From positions 1 to 64,000 of the forward strand of contig JABDJK010000095.1 of NCBI GenBank assembly GCA_013002535.1: 64,000 bases of DNA, in the 5' to 3' direction. The notes beneath the pieces are model-generated. The model had not been told where the DNA came from. It made no database searches and saw nothing but the letters and a program-made list of their open reading frames with translations. Source of the DNA: Hyphococcus sp. (lineage in GTDB: Bacteria > Pseudomonadota > Alphaproteobacteria > Caulobacterales > Parvularculaceae). This document shows, one piece after another, positions 1 to 8,672 of this stretch; positions within the stretch are counted from its first letter, which is position 1, and each line of letters opens with the position of its first letter. A program made the position numbers and the translations under genes.

Positions 1-7
1 CGGCAAA

Positions 8-62
8 ATGTAAAGGGAGCTTGACATTATAGATTTTCACGCTATGTAAAGGGTGCTTTACA
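8..62 (+). promoter_or_regulatory. Promoter with two repeated dyad operators
   Basis: Two 19-base near-identical direct repeats lie at 8-26 and 44-62, 36 bases apart. The second contains a perfect dyad, GTAAAG-GGTG-CTTTAC at 46-61; the first has the same dyad with one mismatch at 10-25. A candidate -35 TTGACA (21-26) sits in the first copy and a weak -10 TATGTA (43-48, 16-base spacer) overlaps the second. Occupancy of either copy should block RNA polymerase. The natural candidate ligand is the XRE-type regulator encoded at 937-1137 (inference). Confidence 0.7.
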
Positions 63-90
63 AAACAGGGAAATCAAAGGAACAAGCGTC

Positions 91-261
91 ATGAACCGGG
101 AACAGTTAGTAAGCGGATCAAATCGCAAACGCCGGAAAATGCAAAATGGCCTGACCGAAATTGCGATTGCATTCGTTTTTGTCGGGGCGCTTTATCTTGG
201 CGATGCATTGAATGACATAGGCGATGCGGCGGCCGGTTCGCTGATCCCCGCGGCGCCCTAG
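91..261 (+). CDS. Small membrane protein, unknown
   Basis: A 56-residue product with a basic N-terminus (RKRRK at about 13-16) followed by one hydrophobic segment at about 21-40, so probably a single-pass inner-membrane protein. It is the first gene after the dyad promoter and begins a run of small membrane genes that ends with an XRE regulator and a further membrane protein. I do not recognise the family. The start is the first ATG after the promoter and follows a purine-rich stretch (ggaacaag). Membership of the operon rests on strand and spacing: the next gene starts 12 bases later. Confidence 0.55.
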   Translation: MNREQLVSGSNRKRRKMQNGLTEIAIAFVFVGALYLGDALNDIGDAAAGSLIPAAP

Positions 262-273
262 ATCCTTGTTTTG

Positions 274-507
274 ATGAACTGGGCACGGGCCTATGTCCGG
301 CGTTTTCGAGGCTTCGATAAGCTGGAACGTTCGCAGGAACTGACAAGCTTTGCAGTCGGTTTCGGTGCGGCCGTTTGGGTGATGGCGATGTTCGGGGTCG
401 CAACGTCGATTTCCGGGACGCCGACGCCGCCTCTCGCTATGGCGGCGCCGCTGGCTGCGGGTATTTATGCATTAGCGCGGATTATCGCTCTATTGCACTA
501 TCGATAA
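274..507 (+). CDS. Small membrane protein, unknown
   Basis: A 77-residue protein with a basic N-terminal helix (RAYVRRFRGFDKLER) and two hydrophobic stretches at about 27-45 and 53-73, so probably two transmembrane segments. ATG 274 is preferred over the in-frame TTG at 271; no convincing ribosome binding site precedes either. It lies between two other small membrane genes on the same strand, with 12-base gaps. No enzymatic motif is visible and I do not recognise a named family. Confidence 0.6.
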   Translation: MNWARAYVRRFRGFDKLERSQELTSFAVGFGAAVWVMAMFGVATSISGTPTPPLAMAAPLAAGIYALARIIALLHYR

Positions 508-519
508 AGGGACAATGAA

Positions 520-918
520 ATGTCTGAAAAACGAAAAACCGCTTGTCGGCGTTACCGGATCGAGACATTTGTTGCGATGGCGATTTATCTCGCGGCGGTG
601 TTCATCGCGACGCAGGTGTCTGGGAATGTTACTGACCAAACTGCGCTAATCGCGTTGTCGCTGGCGCCGATCGTTCCAATGATTTACGCGGTCTATGCGT
701 TTTTCAAATATTACCGCGTGATGGACGAGCGCGAAAGGCGCATTGCCTCGGACGCGGCGGCGCTCGCGCTGGTTATCTCGGTGCTCGCCGCCATTACTAT
801 CGGCTTTATGCAAAGCTTGGGCGGCTTTGCCATTGATGACGTCATGAACTGGTTCGGCCCGTTCATGATCGTCGTCTGGTCATTGATCCGAATACGGATC
901 GGCGGACCTGATTGGTAA
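520..918 (+). CDS. Four-helix membrane protein of the XRE operon
   Basis: A 132-residue integral membrane protein with about four hydrophobic helices (residues 15-33, 41-63, 78-97, 105-122). Between helices 2 and 3 it has a charged cytoplasmic motif, MDERERRIASDAAA. This layout recalls small membrane proteins of unknown role that are encoded next to short XRE regulators in many bacteria; that resemblance is from memory. It lies 12 bases after the preceding gene and 18 before the regulator. Confidence 0.65.
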   Translation: MSEKRKTACRRYRIETFVAMAIYLAAVFIATQVSGNVTDQTALIALSLAPIVPMIYAVYAFFKYYRVMDERERRIASDAAALALVISVLAAITIGFMQSLGGFAIDDVMNWFGPFMIVVWSLIRIRIGGPDW

Positions 919-936
919 AGGACCGGGCTGGCGGCA

Positions 937-1137
937 ATGGAAAACAAGTTGAAAGAATTGCGGGGGGAGCGCGGCTGGTCGCAATCCGATCTTGCAGAAC
1001 GCCTTGATGTTTCGCGCCAGACGGTGATCTCGATTGAGCGCGGCAAATACGATCCCAGCCTGCCGCTGGCGTTCAAGATTTCGAGCGTATTCGGCGAGGC
1101 GATTGAGAATATTTTTACGCCAAATGAGAGTGGTTAG
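937..1137 (+). CDS. Short XRE-type HTH transcriptional regulator
   Basis: A 66-residue protein that is almost entirely one helix-turn-helix domain: KLKELRGERGWSQSDLAERL, then DVSRQTVISIERGKYDPS, the classic XRE pattern. It has no ligand or oligomerisation domain, as in YozG-like regulators that travel with small membrane proteins. In an operon with four small membrane genes it probably autoregulates through the paired dyads at 10-25 and 46-61 (inference). Its stop codon directly abuts the next start. Confidence 0.88.
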   Translation: MENKLKELRGERGWSQSDLAERLDVSRQTVISIERGKYDPSLPLAFKISSVFGEAIENIFTPNESG

Positions 1138-1326
1138 ATGAACAAAAAACGAAATTCAGGACTGGTATTCCTTCACGCAATTGTCTGGGCGGCGGGAACG
1201 CTCGGGGAGAGTTATGTCTTTAAGTCTGAGCCCTGGGCGCAAAACCTCATCCCGTGGATGGCGGTCGCGTTTATATTCTCAAACGGCGTACTATTGGCCG
1301 CGACGGGGAAAGGGCGAGGGTGTTAG
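1138..1326 (+). CDS. Small two-helix membrane protein
   Basis: A 62-residue protein with two hydrophobic stretches (about residues 8-22 and 37-55) separated by a short loop. The ATG follows the regulator's TAG with no gap, which points to translational coupling. It ends the operon; a dispersed hairpin repeat begins seven bases later. Function unknown. Confidence 0.6.
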   Translation: MNKKRNSGLVFLHAIVWAAGTLGESYVFKSEPWAQNLIPWMAVAFIFSNGVLLAATGKGRGC

Positions 1327-1905
1327 GATTTTGTGTCATTGCCGGACTTGTTCCGGCAATGACACACTCTTGGTTCTTTGCTTCGTCTTTCCCTGCATAC
1401 GCCGGAATAAACAATTAAAAAATTAATGACGCGCTTCGCGCAACTTTCATTGCTACGCTGGATTCCCGTTTGCGCGGAAATGAGGGGTGAGAAAATTCTT
1501 TCCAAAATTCACACATTGCCTCCCTGCGGTTTAACCGCAGCGTCCAACACCTGATCCGTCCACTTGAAATGCCATGGCGAAAGATGGGCCCTGCGATCAA
1601 GTCGCCGGGAAGCAAGGAATGAAATCCAAAAATCCCGGCGCCGGTCCGGCGTATTCTACACCCAAACAATCGCGTGAGGACGAAATTTAATATATGAAAT
1701 TTTATCCCCCATCTCGCTGACGGGGGTATAGTACCGGTCGCAATAAGAGACAGAGGAACTTTTCGCTCCCCATGACTTCGCATTTCCGATTTTCACGCGC
1801 CGCGCTGCGCCCGTCAAACCAGACCACTTCCGGTTGCAGCCCACATCGAGCAAGGAGAAGAGGTTTCTTCCTGGAGAGAGTTTCTTGCCGCGTGAGCTGC
1901 CTTGG
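1327..1905. other. Gene-free stretch with palindromes
   Basis: About 580 bases without a credible gene. Besides the REP-like hairpins it contains CTGCGGTT-T-AACCGCAG (1524-1540) and a CCCCC/GGGGG pair (1706-1710 / 1722-1726). Open frames here are short and have no protein-like composition. The right end probably holds the promoter of the glycosyltransferase gene; I see no clear -35/-10 pair. Confidence 0.5.
1333..1365. repeat. Dispersed palindromic (REP-like) hairpin
   Basis: A perfect 14-base inverted repeat: GTGTCATTGCCGGA at 1333-1346 and its complement at 1352-1365, with a 5-base loop. There is no T-run, so it is not a standard terminator. The sequence resembles extragenic palindromes scattered through proteobacterial chromosomes. 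A second, more degenerate palindrome of the same style lies at about 1456-1484 and produces the familiar spurious PRKRES peptide on the minus strand. Confidence 0.75.
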
Positions 1906-2595
1906 ATGAAAATTTCTGTCGTGATCCCGACGATTGATGCGGCGGCGCGATTGCCCGCTTGCCTCAACGCATTGATCCCGGCGGCGGTCGATGGGTTGGT
2001 GCGGGAGGTCATTGTCGTTGATGGCGGCTCGTCGGATGAAACGGCGAAGATCGCAGAGGCTGCCGGCGCAAAGTTTATCAATGCGCCGAAAGGCAGGGGG
2101 TCGCAGCTTGCCGTTGGCGCAAAGGAAGCGCGCGGCGAATGGCTCCTGTTTCTTCATGCCGATACCGTCCTTGGCGAGGGATGGGCTGACGAGGCGAGGC
2201 AGCTGATCGAGAAAGCCAAATATGCCGCCGGCGTTTTTCGGTTGCGTTTCGACAGCGATGATTGGCGAGCGATGCTTATCGCGTTTGGGGCCCGTCAGCG
2301 TTCGCGGTGGTTCGGCGCGCCTTACGGCGATCAGGGGCTGCTAATTTCGCGTGAAATATATGACGAAATTGGCGGATACAATGAAGCGCCCTTGTTTGAA
2401 GATGTTGACATCATCGATCGACTGAAACGCCAGAAAGGAAACGGCGCCATTCAGCAGTTCTCGACTTATGCAACGACCTCGTCAATGCGATATGAACGCG
2501 ACGGTTATTTTGCGCGCGTTTTTGGTAATGCGGTTTTGTTTGCGCGCTATCGTCTGGGCGCCTCGCCCGAAGAATTGGCGAAGGCCTATCGCTGA
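1906..2595 (+). CDS. Family 2 glycosyltransferase, rSAM/selenodomain-associated type 2
   Basis: A 229-residue GT-A fold transferase. It opens with KISVVIPTID, has VVDGGSSDET at 37-46 and the metal-binding LHAD at 83-86, typical of the short GT2 group named rSAM/selenodomain-associated transferase 2. The ATG at 1906 is chosen because the family begins right at the first beta strand; an in-frame start 72 bases upstream would add an unlike tail. It overlaps the next transferase by one base (TGATG). The usual radical-SAM partner is not in the window. The donor and acceptor are unknown. Confidence 0.85.
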   Translation: MKISVVIPTIDAAARLPACLNALIPAAVDGLVREVIVVDGGSSDETAKIAEAAGAKFINAPKGRGSQLAVGAKEARGEWLLFLHADTVLGEGWADEARQLIEKAKYAAGVFRLRFDSDDWRAMLIAFGARQRSRWFGAPYGDQGLLISREIYDEIGGYNEAPLFEDVDIIDRLKRQKGNGAIQQFSTYATTSSMRYERDGYFARVFGNAVLFARYRLGASPEELAKAYR

Positions 2596-3194
2596 TGCGC
2601 GGCACAGTGATTATTTTTGCAAAGGCGCCGCGCGCCGGCGCCGTCAAAACCCGCCTTGCTAAAGGCGTTGGCGTTGGCCGTGCTACAGCGCTCTTTCGCG
2701 TCATGGCTGAACGCACAATAGCTGAAGCGCGCAATGGCGGATGGCGAACAATGATTGCAATCGACCCTGATCACGCAGCGACAGGCGGTTCTTTTTATGA
2801 AGCTGGCGTTGAGCGAATACCGCAAGGTCACGGCGATTTGGGCAAGCGAATGGATCGCGCCATCAAACGTGCGCCCGCCGGGCCAGTCATTGTGATCGGC
2901 GCCGATGCGCCGGGCTTTCGCGCGCAGCATTTGCGCGCGGCGTTCGATAGGCTGCGAAGCGCTGATGCCGTTATCGGCCCTGCCGATGATGGCGGCTACT
3001 GGCTCATCGGCTTTGCTAGGCGGCGCCCAATGCGGTGTTATTTTGGCGTTGTGCGCTGGTCGACGACGCACGCATTGCAGGACACGCTGGCGGGCCTGCC
3101 CGAAACCTATAGGATCGCTTTATTGGAAGAGTTGCATGATGTTGATGACGCTCGTGATCTTTTGCATTTCGGATTGCGATCAACAGCGCGGTAG
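2595..3194 (+). CDS. rSAM/selenodomain-associated transferase 1 family protein
   Basis: A 199-residue nucleotidyl/glycosyl transferase-like protein of the TIGR04282 type. The N-terminal FAKAPRAGAVKTRL (8-21) is the usual nucleotide-binding signature; IGADAPG (101-107) and GPADDGGYWLIG (128-139) are the other family motifs. It partners the GT2 gene just upstream, with start and stop overlapping by one base, a widely conserved pairing. Substrate unknown. Confidence 0.88.
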   Translation: MRGTVIIFAKAPRAGAVKTRLAKGVGVGRATALFRVMAERTIAEARNGGWRTMIAIDPDHAATGGSFYEAGVERIPQGHGDLGKRMDRAIKRAPAGPVIVIGADAPGFRAQHLRAAFDRLRSADAVIGPADDGGYWLIGFARRRPMRCYFGVVRWSTTHALQDTLAGLPETYRIALLEELHDVDDARDLLHFGLRSTAR

Positions 3195-3203
3195 GAGAGT
3201 GAC

Positions 3204-4364
3204 ATGGGCAAGATTTTAAAATTCGGCGGCGCCTTGTTGGCAATTGCGCTTATCGCTGGCGCGGTTTTCGTTTTCAAAATTCTGCCTGTTCGCGCCGACG
3301 CAAAAATGAACAAAGTTATCGGCGCCGATATCGTCGTAACGGCTGACGCGGCGGCGCTGCATGAAACATTGCGCGTAGCAGACCTTCACGCCGATACATT
3401 GTTATGGAAACGCAACCCGGCCAAGCGCCACTCACGGGGGCAAACTGACCTGCCGCGTTTTCGCGACGGCGGTTTCGCGTTGCAAGTCTTTACGGCCGTC
3501 ACAAAATCTCCGAAAGGGCAAAACTACGAAGAAAACACCGGCGGCAGCGACAACATTACATTGCTGGCATTCGCGCAATTGTGGCCGATGAAGACCTGGG
3601 GTTCCCTTTTGGAGCGTGCGCTTTATCAATCCGAACGGCTTGAGCAGTTGGAAGAGGATGCTGGCGGTGACTTTCAATTCGTACGCACACGATCTGATCT
3701 GGAAAATGCGTTAGCGACCGACAAGCTTGCTGGCATTATGGGCGCCGAAGGCGCGCATCCGCTAGAGGGCGAGATCGGCAATGTTGATGTCATGTTTGAC
3801 GCCGGCTATCGCGTCCTGGGCTTGCAGCATTTTTTCGATAATGAGCTTGGCGGCTCGCTCCACGGCGTCAGCGGCGACGGCTTGACCGAATTCGGACGCG
3901 CGGCGGTAATGCGTGCAATTGCGATGGGAATGGCCATAGACGTCGCGCACTCATCGGAAGCCGTTGTGCGTGATGTGCTGGCGATGATTGATGCGCCGCT
4001 GATCGTTTCACACACCGGGCTCAACGGTCATTGCGACAGCCCGCGCAACATTTCGGACGAAACTATGAAGGCGATTGCGGACGCCGGCGGTCTGATCGGG
4101 GTTGGCTTTTGGGACGGCGCCGTCTGTGAACCGACCCCTACGAGCATCGCCAAAGCGATTGCTTATGCGGTCGAATTATTGGGCGTGGAGCATGTCGCGC
4201 TGGGATCTGACTTTGACGGTTCCGTTCATACGCCGTTTGATGCAGCGGGCATTTCGATGTTGACGCAATCGTTGATCGACGAAGGCTTGGATGCAGACAC
4301 CATTCGCGCCGTTATGGGCGAAAACGCGATTGCGTTTTTTCTGGAGAATTTGCCGGACGAATAA
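3204..4364 (+). CDS. Membrane dipeptidase (peptidase family M19)
   Basis: A 386-residue zinc dipeptidase related to renal dipeptidase. One N-terminal hydrophobic segment (about 7-28) anchors or exports it, placing catalysis in the periplasm. The family's metal-binding signatures are visible: DLHAD at 60-64, EGAH near 180, DVAHS near 250 and SHTGLNGHCDSPRNIS just after it, with GSDFDG near the C-terminus. These enzymes cleave dipeptides, often with a D-residue at the C-terminal side. Its stop abuts the convergent yaaA stop. A second M19 gene lies at 11637-12830. Confidence 0.92.
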   Translation: MGKILKFGGALLAIALIAGAVFVFKILPVRADAKMNKVIGADIVVTADAAALHETLRVADLHADTLLWKRNPAKRHSRGQTDLPRFRDGGFALQVFTAVTKSPKGQNYEENTGGSDNITLLAFAQLWPMKTWGSLLERALYQSERLEQLEEDAGGDFQFVRTRSDLENALATDKLAGIMGAEGAHPLEGEIGNVDVMFDAGYRVLGLQHFFDNELGGSLHGVSGDGLTEFGRAAVMRAIAMGMAIDVAHSSEAVVRDVLAMIDAPLIVSHTGLNGHCDSPRNISDETMKAIADAGGLIGVGFWDGAVCEPTPTSIAKAIAYAVELLGVEHVALGSDFDGSVHTPFDAAGISMLTQSLIDEGLDADTIRAVMGENAIAFFLENLPDE

Positions 4365-5150
4365 TCAGGGTTTCTTTGGCGGCTGCGGACGCGTGAACAT
4401 CCACATATCATTCGTCGACAGACTGTTCTTGTAAGTGTAATTGTCGACTTTCGCCTTCTTTAAATCTTCCGCGTTGGTAATGCGGTTCTGAACGGCCCAG
4501 CGCGCCATTGATCCGCGGGCGCGTTTGGCAAAGAATTGAAGTGCGCGCAGTTTGCCGTCTTTTTCATCTTTAAACACCGGCGTGATGACGCGGCCTTTTA
4601 GTGTTTTCGCATCAACTGCACCGAAATATTCTTTTGAAGCCAGATTGACGATTGTGTTGTCGTCATGGCCTTTCAGAGTTTTATTGATTTCTTTCGCGAT
4701 CTTGTCGTCCCAGAAATCATACAAGTTTTTCCCGCGCGGATTTTTCAGCGACGATCCCATCTCAAGGCGATAGGGCTGGATCGCATCGAGCGGCCGCAAC
4801 AATCCGTAAAGGCCGGAGAGAATGCGCAAATGATCTTGTGCAAACTTAAGATCTTCCTCACTCAGAGATTTCGCTTCCAGTCCCCAATAGACTTCGCCGT
4901 TAAACGCCAGCGCGGCTTGTTTGGCGCCGGTGAGGCGGCCTGAAGTCTTGAACGCTTGAAACCGTTCATAGTTCAGCTTTGCAAGGTCATCTGAAATCTT
5001 CATCAGCGATTTCAATTTGCCCGGCGTCAGCTTGCGTGTGGTTTCGGCAAGCTCGGCAGTGTCTTTGATGAGCGCCGGTTTTGTCGGTTTGGGCGCATCG
5101 GGCGCTTCATCAAAATTCAGATTTTTCGCGGGCGACAATAAAATCAACAT
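4365..5150 (-). CDS. yaaA: Peroxide stress protein YaaA (DUF328)
   Basis: A 261-residue protein with the invariant N-terminus MLILLSPAKNLN and the family motifs FNGEVYWGL, LRILSGLYGLLRPLD and YRLEMG. E. coli YaaA limits free iron and oxidative DNA damage during peroxide stress and has a DNA-binding fold. Length is normal. It is tail to tail with the dipeptidase and lies 12 bases downstream of the FAD-linked oxidase gene, so the two may be cotranscribed. Confidence 0.95.
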   Translation of the reverse strand: MLILLSPAKNLNFDEAPDAPKPTKPALIKDTAELAETTRKLTPGKLKSLMKISDDLAKLNYERFQAFKTSGRLTGAKQAALAFNGEVYWGLEAKSLSEEDLKFAQDHLRILSGLYGLLRPLDAIQPYRLEMGSSLKNPRGKNLYDFWDDKIAKEINKTLKGHDDNTIVNLASKEYFGAVDAKTLKGRVITPVFKDEKDGKLRALQFFAKRARGSMARWAVQNRITNAEDLKKAKVDNYTYKNSLSTNDMWMFTRPQPPKKP

Positions 5151-5162
5151 CTATTCGGTCTT

Positions 5163-6590
5163 TCAGTCCTGCAGCATTTTTCCGGGGTTCATAATCCCTT
5201 GCGGATCAATGGCGTTTTTCACCGCGCGCATCAAGGCGAGTTCTGTTTCACTTTTTCGCGAAGCGATGGCGTCGCGTTTGTGGCGGCCAACGCCATGTTC
5301 GGCAGAGATCGAACCGTTAAACTTTTCAATCACGTCATAGACGGCGTTCTGGATGTCTTCGCGTTTGTCGTCGAGCGCAGTCTTCGCGGCGCCTTCTTCG
5401 GGGATAATGTCGTAGTGAATGTTGCCGTCGCCAATGTGACCGAAGGCGACGATGCGCGCTGACGGCGCGATTGAACGAACCGCTTCATCTGCGCGTTCAA
5501 GGAATTGCGGGATATCGCTGGTGGCGACGGAAACGTCGTGCCGCGCGCCAAGCCCTTGCGTGTTGATCGCTTCAGACATGGAATGGCGGATGCGCCAGAA
5601 CATGGCTGCATGGGCGTCGCTGTCGGCGATCGCTGCATCATTTAACAGGTTCTGTTCATGAGCGTCTGCTAAAGTATTTTCTACGACCGCACGCAGGCCG
5701 CTTTTTTGCGCCGACGAAAACTCCATCAATACGCACCAGGGATGCGGTTCCGCCAAAGGGTCGCGCGTTTGGGGAATATTGCCAAGCACGATATCGAGGC
5801 ATTGCCGAGACAACAATTCAAAACTTGTGACTGACCCGCCCGTTGTGCCTTGGGCAAATGACAATAGCGAAACTGCGTCTTGCGCAGACCCGACGCCCGC
5901 AAAAACGCTGATCTTTTCTTTTGGCGCTGGGAACAGTTTCAGGACGGCGCCAGTGACGATCCCGAGCGTTCCTTCGCCGCCAATAAACAATTGTTTCAGG
6001 TCGTATCCTGTGTTGTCTTTGCGAAGGCGTTTCAGCCCGTGAAATATTTCACCGTTCGGCAGCACTGCCTCAATGCCCAGAACCAGATCGCGCGTATTGC
6101 CGTAACGTAGGACGTTAACGCCCCCGGCATTCGTGGAAATGACGCCGCCAATCTGGCACGATCCTTCCGAACCGATAGAAAGCGGAAACAGTCGTTCGAT
6201 CTGCTGCGCTGCGTCCTGCGCCGCCGCCAGCGTCACCCCGGCGTCAACAGTCATCGTATTGTTGAGGGGTTCGATCTCGCGAACAGAATTCATGCGGTTG
6301 AGCGATATGAGAACTTCATCACCGAACGGTATCTGCCCGCCAACCAACCCCGTGTTGCCGCCTTGCGGCGTGATTGCGATGTTGTTCTCCGCACAGATTT
6401 TTACGACTGCAGCAACTTCGTCAGTTGATTCGGGCGCAACAATCATCGCGGCGTTGCCGGGCCAGCGATCGCGCCATTCTGACAAGTACGGCGCGGCGTC
6501 CTCACGATCAATGATCGCCTTCGCGCCAAGCACGTTGCGAATCGCATCAAGGCTTTGGTCGCTTGGGTTCTGTCGGCGCTTTCTTGTCAC
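5163..6590 (-). CDS. FAD-binding oxidoreductase (GlcD / D-2-hydroxyacid dehydrogenase type)
   Basis: A 475-residue flavoenzyme with an N-terminal PCMH-type FAD domain (PQGGNTGLVGGQIP near 75-90, IGGVISTNAGG near 150) and the FAD-oxidase C-terminal domain ending with ISAEHGVGRHKRD, the usual catalytic-site signature. Relatives oxidise D-lactate, glycolate or D-2-hydroxyglutarate; the sequence does not settle the substrate. No iron-sulfur domain is fused. Divergent from the lipoprotein gene at 6750. Confidence 0.9.
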   Translation of the reverse strand: MTRKRRQNPSDQSLDAIRNVLGAKAIIDREDAAPYLSEWRDRWPGNAAMIVAPESTDEVAAVVKICAENNIAITPQGGNTGLVGGQIPFGDEVLISLNRMNSVREIEPLNNTMTVDAGVTLAAAQDAAQQIERLFPLSIGSEGSCQIGGVISTNAGGVNVLRYGNTRDLVLGIEAVLPNGEIFHGLKRLRKDNTGYDLKQLFIGGEGTLGIVTGAVLKLFPAPKEKISVFAGVGSAQDAVSLLSFAQGTTGGSVTSFELLSRQCLDIVLGNIPQTRDPLAEPHPWCVLMEFSSAQKSGLRAVVENTLADAHEQNLLNDAAIADSDAHAAMFWRIRHSMSEAINTQGLGARHDVSVATSDIPQFLERADEAVRSIAPSARIVAFGHIGDGNIHYDIIPEEGAAKTALDDKREDIQNAVYDVIEKFNGSISAEHGVGRHKRDAIASRKSETELALMRAVKNAIDPQGIMNPGKMLQD

Positions 6591-6749
6591 GAAATTCCAG
6601 AAGTTGATTTATGTAATTTGTCTAGAAACACTGTGGTCGATACGCAAGTATTTCTGATCGTCATTCACCTTCGCAGGCGCACCGTTGACGCGCTGCTGCC
6701 GGGAGTGGCAAAACTTGTCGCAAACCCGAGCGGGAGGGAGAATTCTGAA

Positions 6750-7550
6750 ATGCGTATTGTGCAATTATTGTTGGCAGGCGGCGTTCTCGCCCTTGCGGCT
6801 GCTTGCGGCGGAGGCAAAGGCGACGCTGCCAAAAAAGACGAAGCGGCGAAGGTTGGCGGCGACCTTGATCTCGCGGCGGCTGCGGTTGCAAACAACGGCC
6901 GCCCGGCCGATGACCGGGCGGACGATGAAAATCGGAAACCGGCCGAGGTTTTGGCGTTTACAGGCATCAAACCGGGAGATGTCGTTTTCGAGATGGAGGC
7001 TGGTCCCGGCTATTACACCGAGCTCATTTCGCCGATCGTCGGTCTCGGCGGTAAGGTGTACATGCAAAACCCGGCCGGGTTTGATTCCTTTCTTGGCGAT
7101 GCTGTTCCCAATCGGCTTGCCGACAATCGTTTGCCCAATGTGGAATATGTGAAATCCAATTTTGATGATCTCGTGGTCGCCGATGGCGAAGTCGACGTCG
7201 TCACCTGGATCTTGGGACCGCATGAACTATATTTCCTGCCACCGGGCGGTGAGTCCTTAGGCGGCGTCGAAGAAACCTATGCCGAGATAATGCGTATCCT
7301 GGAACCGGGCGGTTATTTCGTTGTTCTTGATCACGCTGCAGAATCGGGCGCTCCGGAAACCACCGGAAATACCCTGCATCGCATCGATCCTGCGATCGTA
7401 AAGGGACTTGCCGCAGACGCCGGCTTTGTCCTCGTTGAAGAAAGCGACATACTTCGCAATCCCGACGACAAATATGATATGGGCGTGTTTGATCCGGAGG
7501 TTCGGCGTAAAACGGATCGGTTCCTCCTTAAATTCCAAAAACCGGAATAG
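6750..7550 (+). CDS. Lipoprotein with SAM-methyltransferase-like domain
   Basis: A 266-residue protein with a lipoprotein signal (LALAAAC, Cys19), followed by a class I methyltransferase-like domain: FTGIKPGDVVFEMEAGPGYYTELI resembles motif I, and an ILEPGGYFVVLDH strand resembles motif IV/V. The GxGxG loop is altered (EMEAGPGY). Such exported methyltransferase-like proteins are common in alphaproteobacteria, and whether they are catalytic is unclear. ATG 6750 is chosen for its Shine-Dalgarno-like GGGAGGGAG and because it gives a clean signal peptide; upstream in-frame codons would add about 65 unlike residues. Confidence 0.82.
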   Translation: MRIVQLLLAGGVLALAAACGGGKGDAAKKDEAAKVGGDLDLAAAAVANNGRPADDRADDENRKPAEVLAFTGIKPGDVVFEMEAGPGYYTELISPIVGLGGKVYMQNPAGFDSFLGDAVPNRLADNRLPNVEYVKSNFDDLVVADGEVDVVTWILGPHELYFLPPGGESLGGVEETYAEIMRILEPGGYFVVLDHAAESGAPETTGNTLHRIDPAIVKGLAADAGFVLVEESDILRNPDDKYDMGVFDPEVRRKTDRFLLKFQKPE

Positions 7551-7556
7551 AAACAC

Positions 7557-8672
7557 GTGACCGGCGCCAACATATTGATCGTTGGCGCTGGCCCCGTTGG
7601 TTTGACCGCCGCGCTTGAGTTAGCGCGGCGGGATTTTTCCGTTCGCATCATTGATAAAGGAAAGGGCTTCACCCCGGTTGAACAATCGCGCGCGCTCGGC
7701 GTCAATGCACGAACGATGCAGCTTTTGGCTCCGTCAGGCGTTTCTGAATATCTCGATACCGCTGGCAATTCCCTGGACGGGTTTGAAGTCTTTAACGAAA
7801 AAAACCGGCCTGTTATTTCGCTAGACTTTTTAGAAAACGAAACAAAAGAGCGGCCTATGCGCGTGGTTCCGCAAGGAACAACTGAACGGCTGCTTGGCAT
7901 GGCGCTATCCGATCACAAAATTGAAATTGAATGGAACCGGGAAGTCATTGATACAAACGGCGACCAGGCCCGGCCGGCGGTGGACATCAATACGGGCGAC
8001 GACGTCGAAACAATTCGATGCGACTTTCTGATTGGCGCGGATGGAGTGAGTTCGAACATTCGTAAAGGTTTCGGATTTACATTTGGCGGTGACGCCTACC
8101 CGACCGAGTTTGGTCTTGTTGATCTGGAATTCAACGAACCAGTCGAAAATAACAAAGCGTCGCTGCATTTTAAAAACGACCGCATGTATGCGCGGTTCCC
8201 GATCAGCGATCACATTGTGCGGTTTGTTTCGCCGCGTCCGGACATATCCGAAATCCTACCAGCAGATTTCGATATCAAGCATGTAGTCTGGCAGTCGACT
8301 TTTCACACAAGTTTTCGCCATGTCGAGAAACTTCAGCGCGGCAATGTATTGCTTATCGGCGATGCGGCTCATGTTCACTCGCCGGTCGGCGGGCGCGGCA
8401 TGAATCTCGGCATCGAAGATGCGTGCTGGCTCGCTTGGGCAATAGACGAACAGCGCATGGATGAGTTCACGGAATTTCGTATGCCGGCGATTGAAATGGT
8501 GCTGGCGCAGACCCGGCGGCAAACCGATGGGCTTGTGAAAATGAATGCCGGCATACGTTTCATACGCGATCATGTTGCGGGACACTTGCTGAAGTTTGGG
8601 CCCATAAAAAAATCGGTCCTGGCCAGAATATCCGGCATGGATACGGTCGATCCGCCTTGGCTCAAAAATTAG
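7557..8672 (+). CDS. FAD-dependent aromatic-ring-type monooxygenase
   Basis: A 371-residue flavoprotein monooxygenase of the PheA/TfdB group. It begins with the Rossmann dinucleotide motif ILIVGAGPVGLTAALEL, contains the FLIGADGVSS (DG) motif, and near residue 260 has VLLIGDAAHVHSPVGGRGMNLGIEDA, the GD motif that contacts FAD ribityl. It lacks the C-terminal thioredoxin-like domain of phenol hydroxylases. The start is GTG, six bases after the lipoprotein stop, so the genes are probably cotranscribed. Substrate unknown. Confidence 0.9.
   Translation: MTGANILIVGAGPVGLTAALELARRDFSVRIIDKGKGFTPVEQSRALGVNARTMQLLAPSGVSEYLDTAGNSLDGFEVFNEKNRPVISLDFLENETKERPMRVVPQGTTERLLGMALSDHKIEIEWNREVIDTNGDQARPAVDINTGDDVETIRCDFLIGADGVSSNIRKGFGFTFGGDAYPTEFGLVDLEFNEPVENNKASLHFKNDRMYARFPISDHIVRFVSPRPDISEILPADFDIKHVVWQSTFHTSFRHVEKLQRGNVLLIGDAAHVHSPVGGRGMNLGIEDACWLAWAIDEQRMDEFTEFRMPAIEMVLAQTRRQTDGLVKMNAGIRFIRDHVAGHLLKFGPIKKSVLARISGMDTVDPPWLKN

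Noticed and set aside
1415-1783. Minus-strand 122-residue frame
   Set aside because: Contains the PRKRES peptide typical of dispersed palindromic repeats, so a spurious frame.
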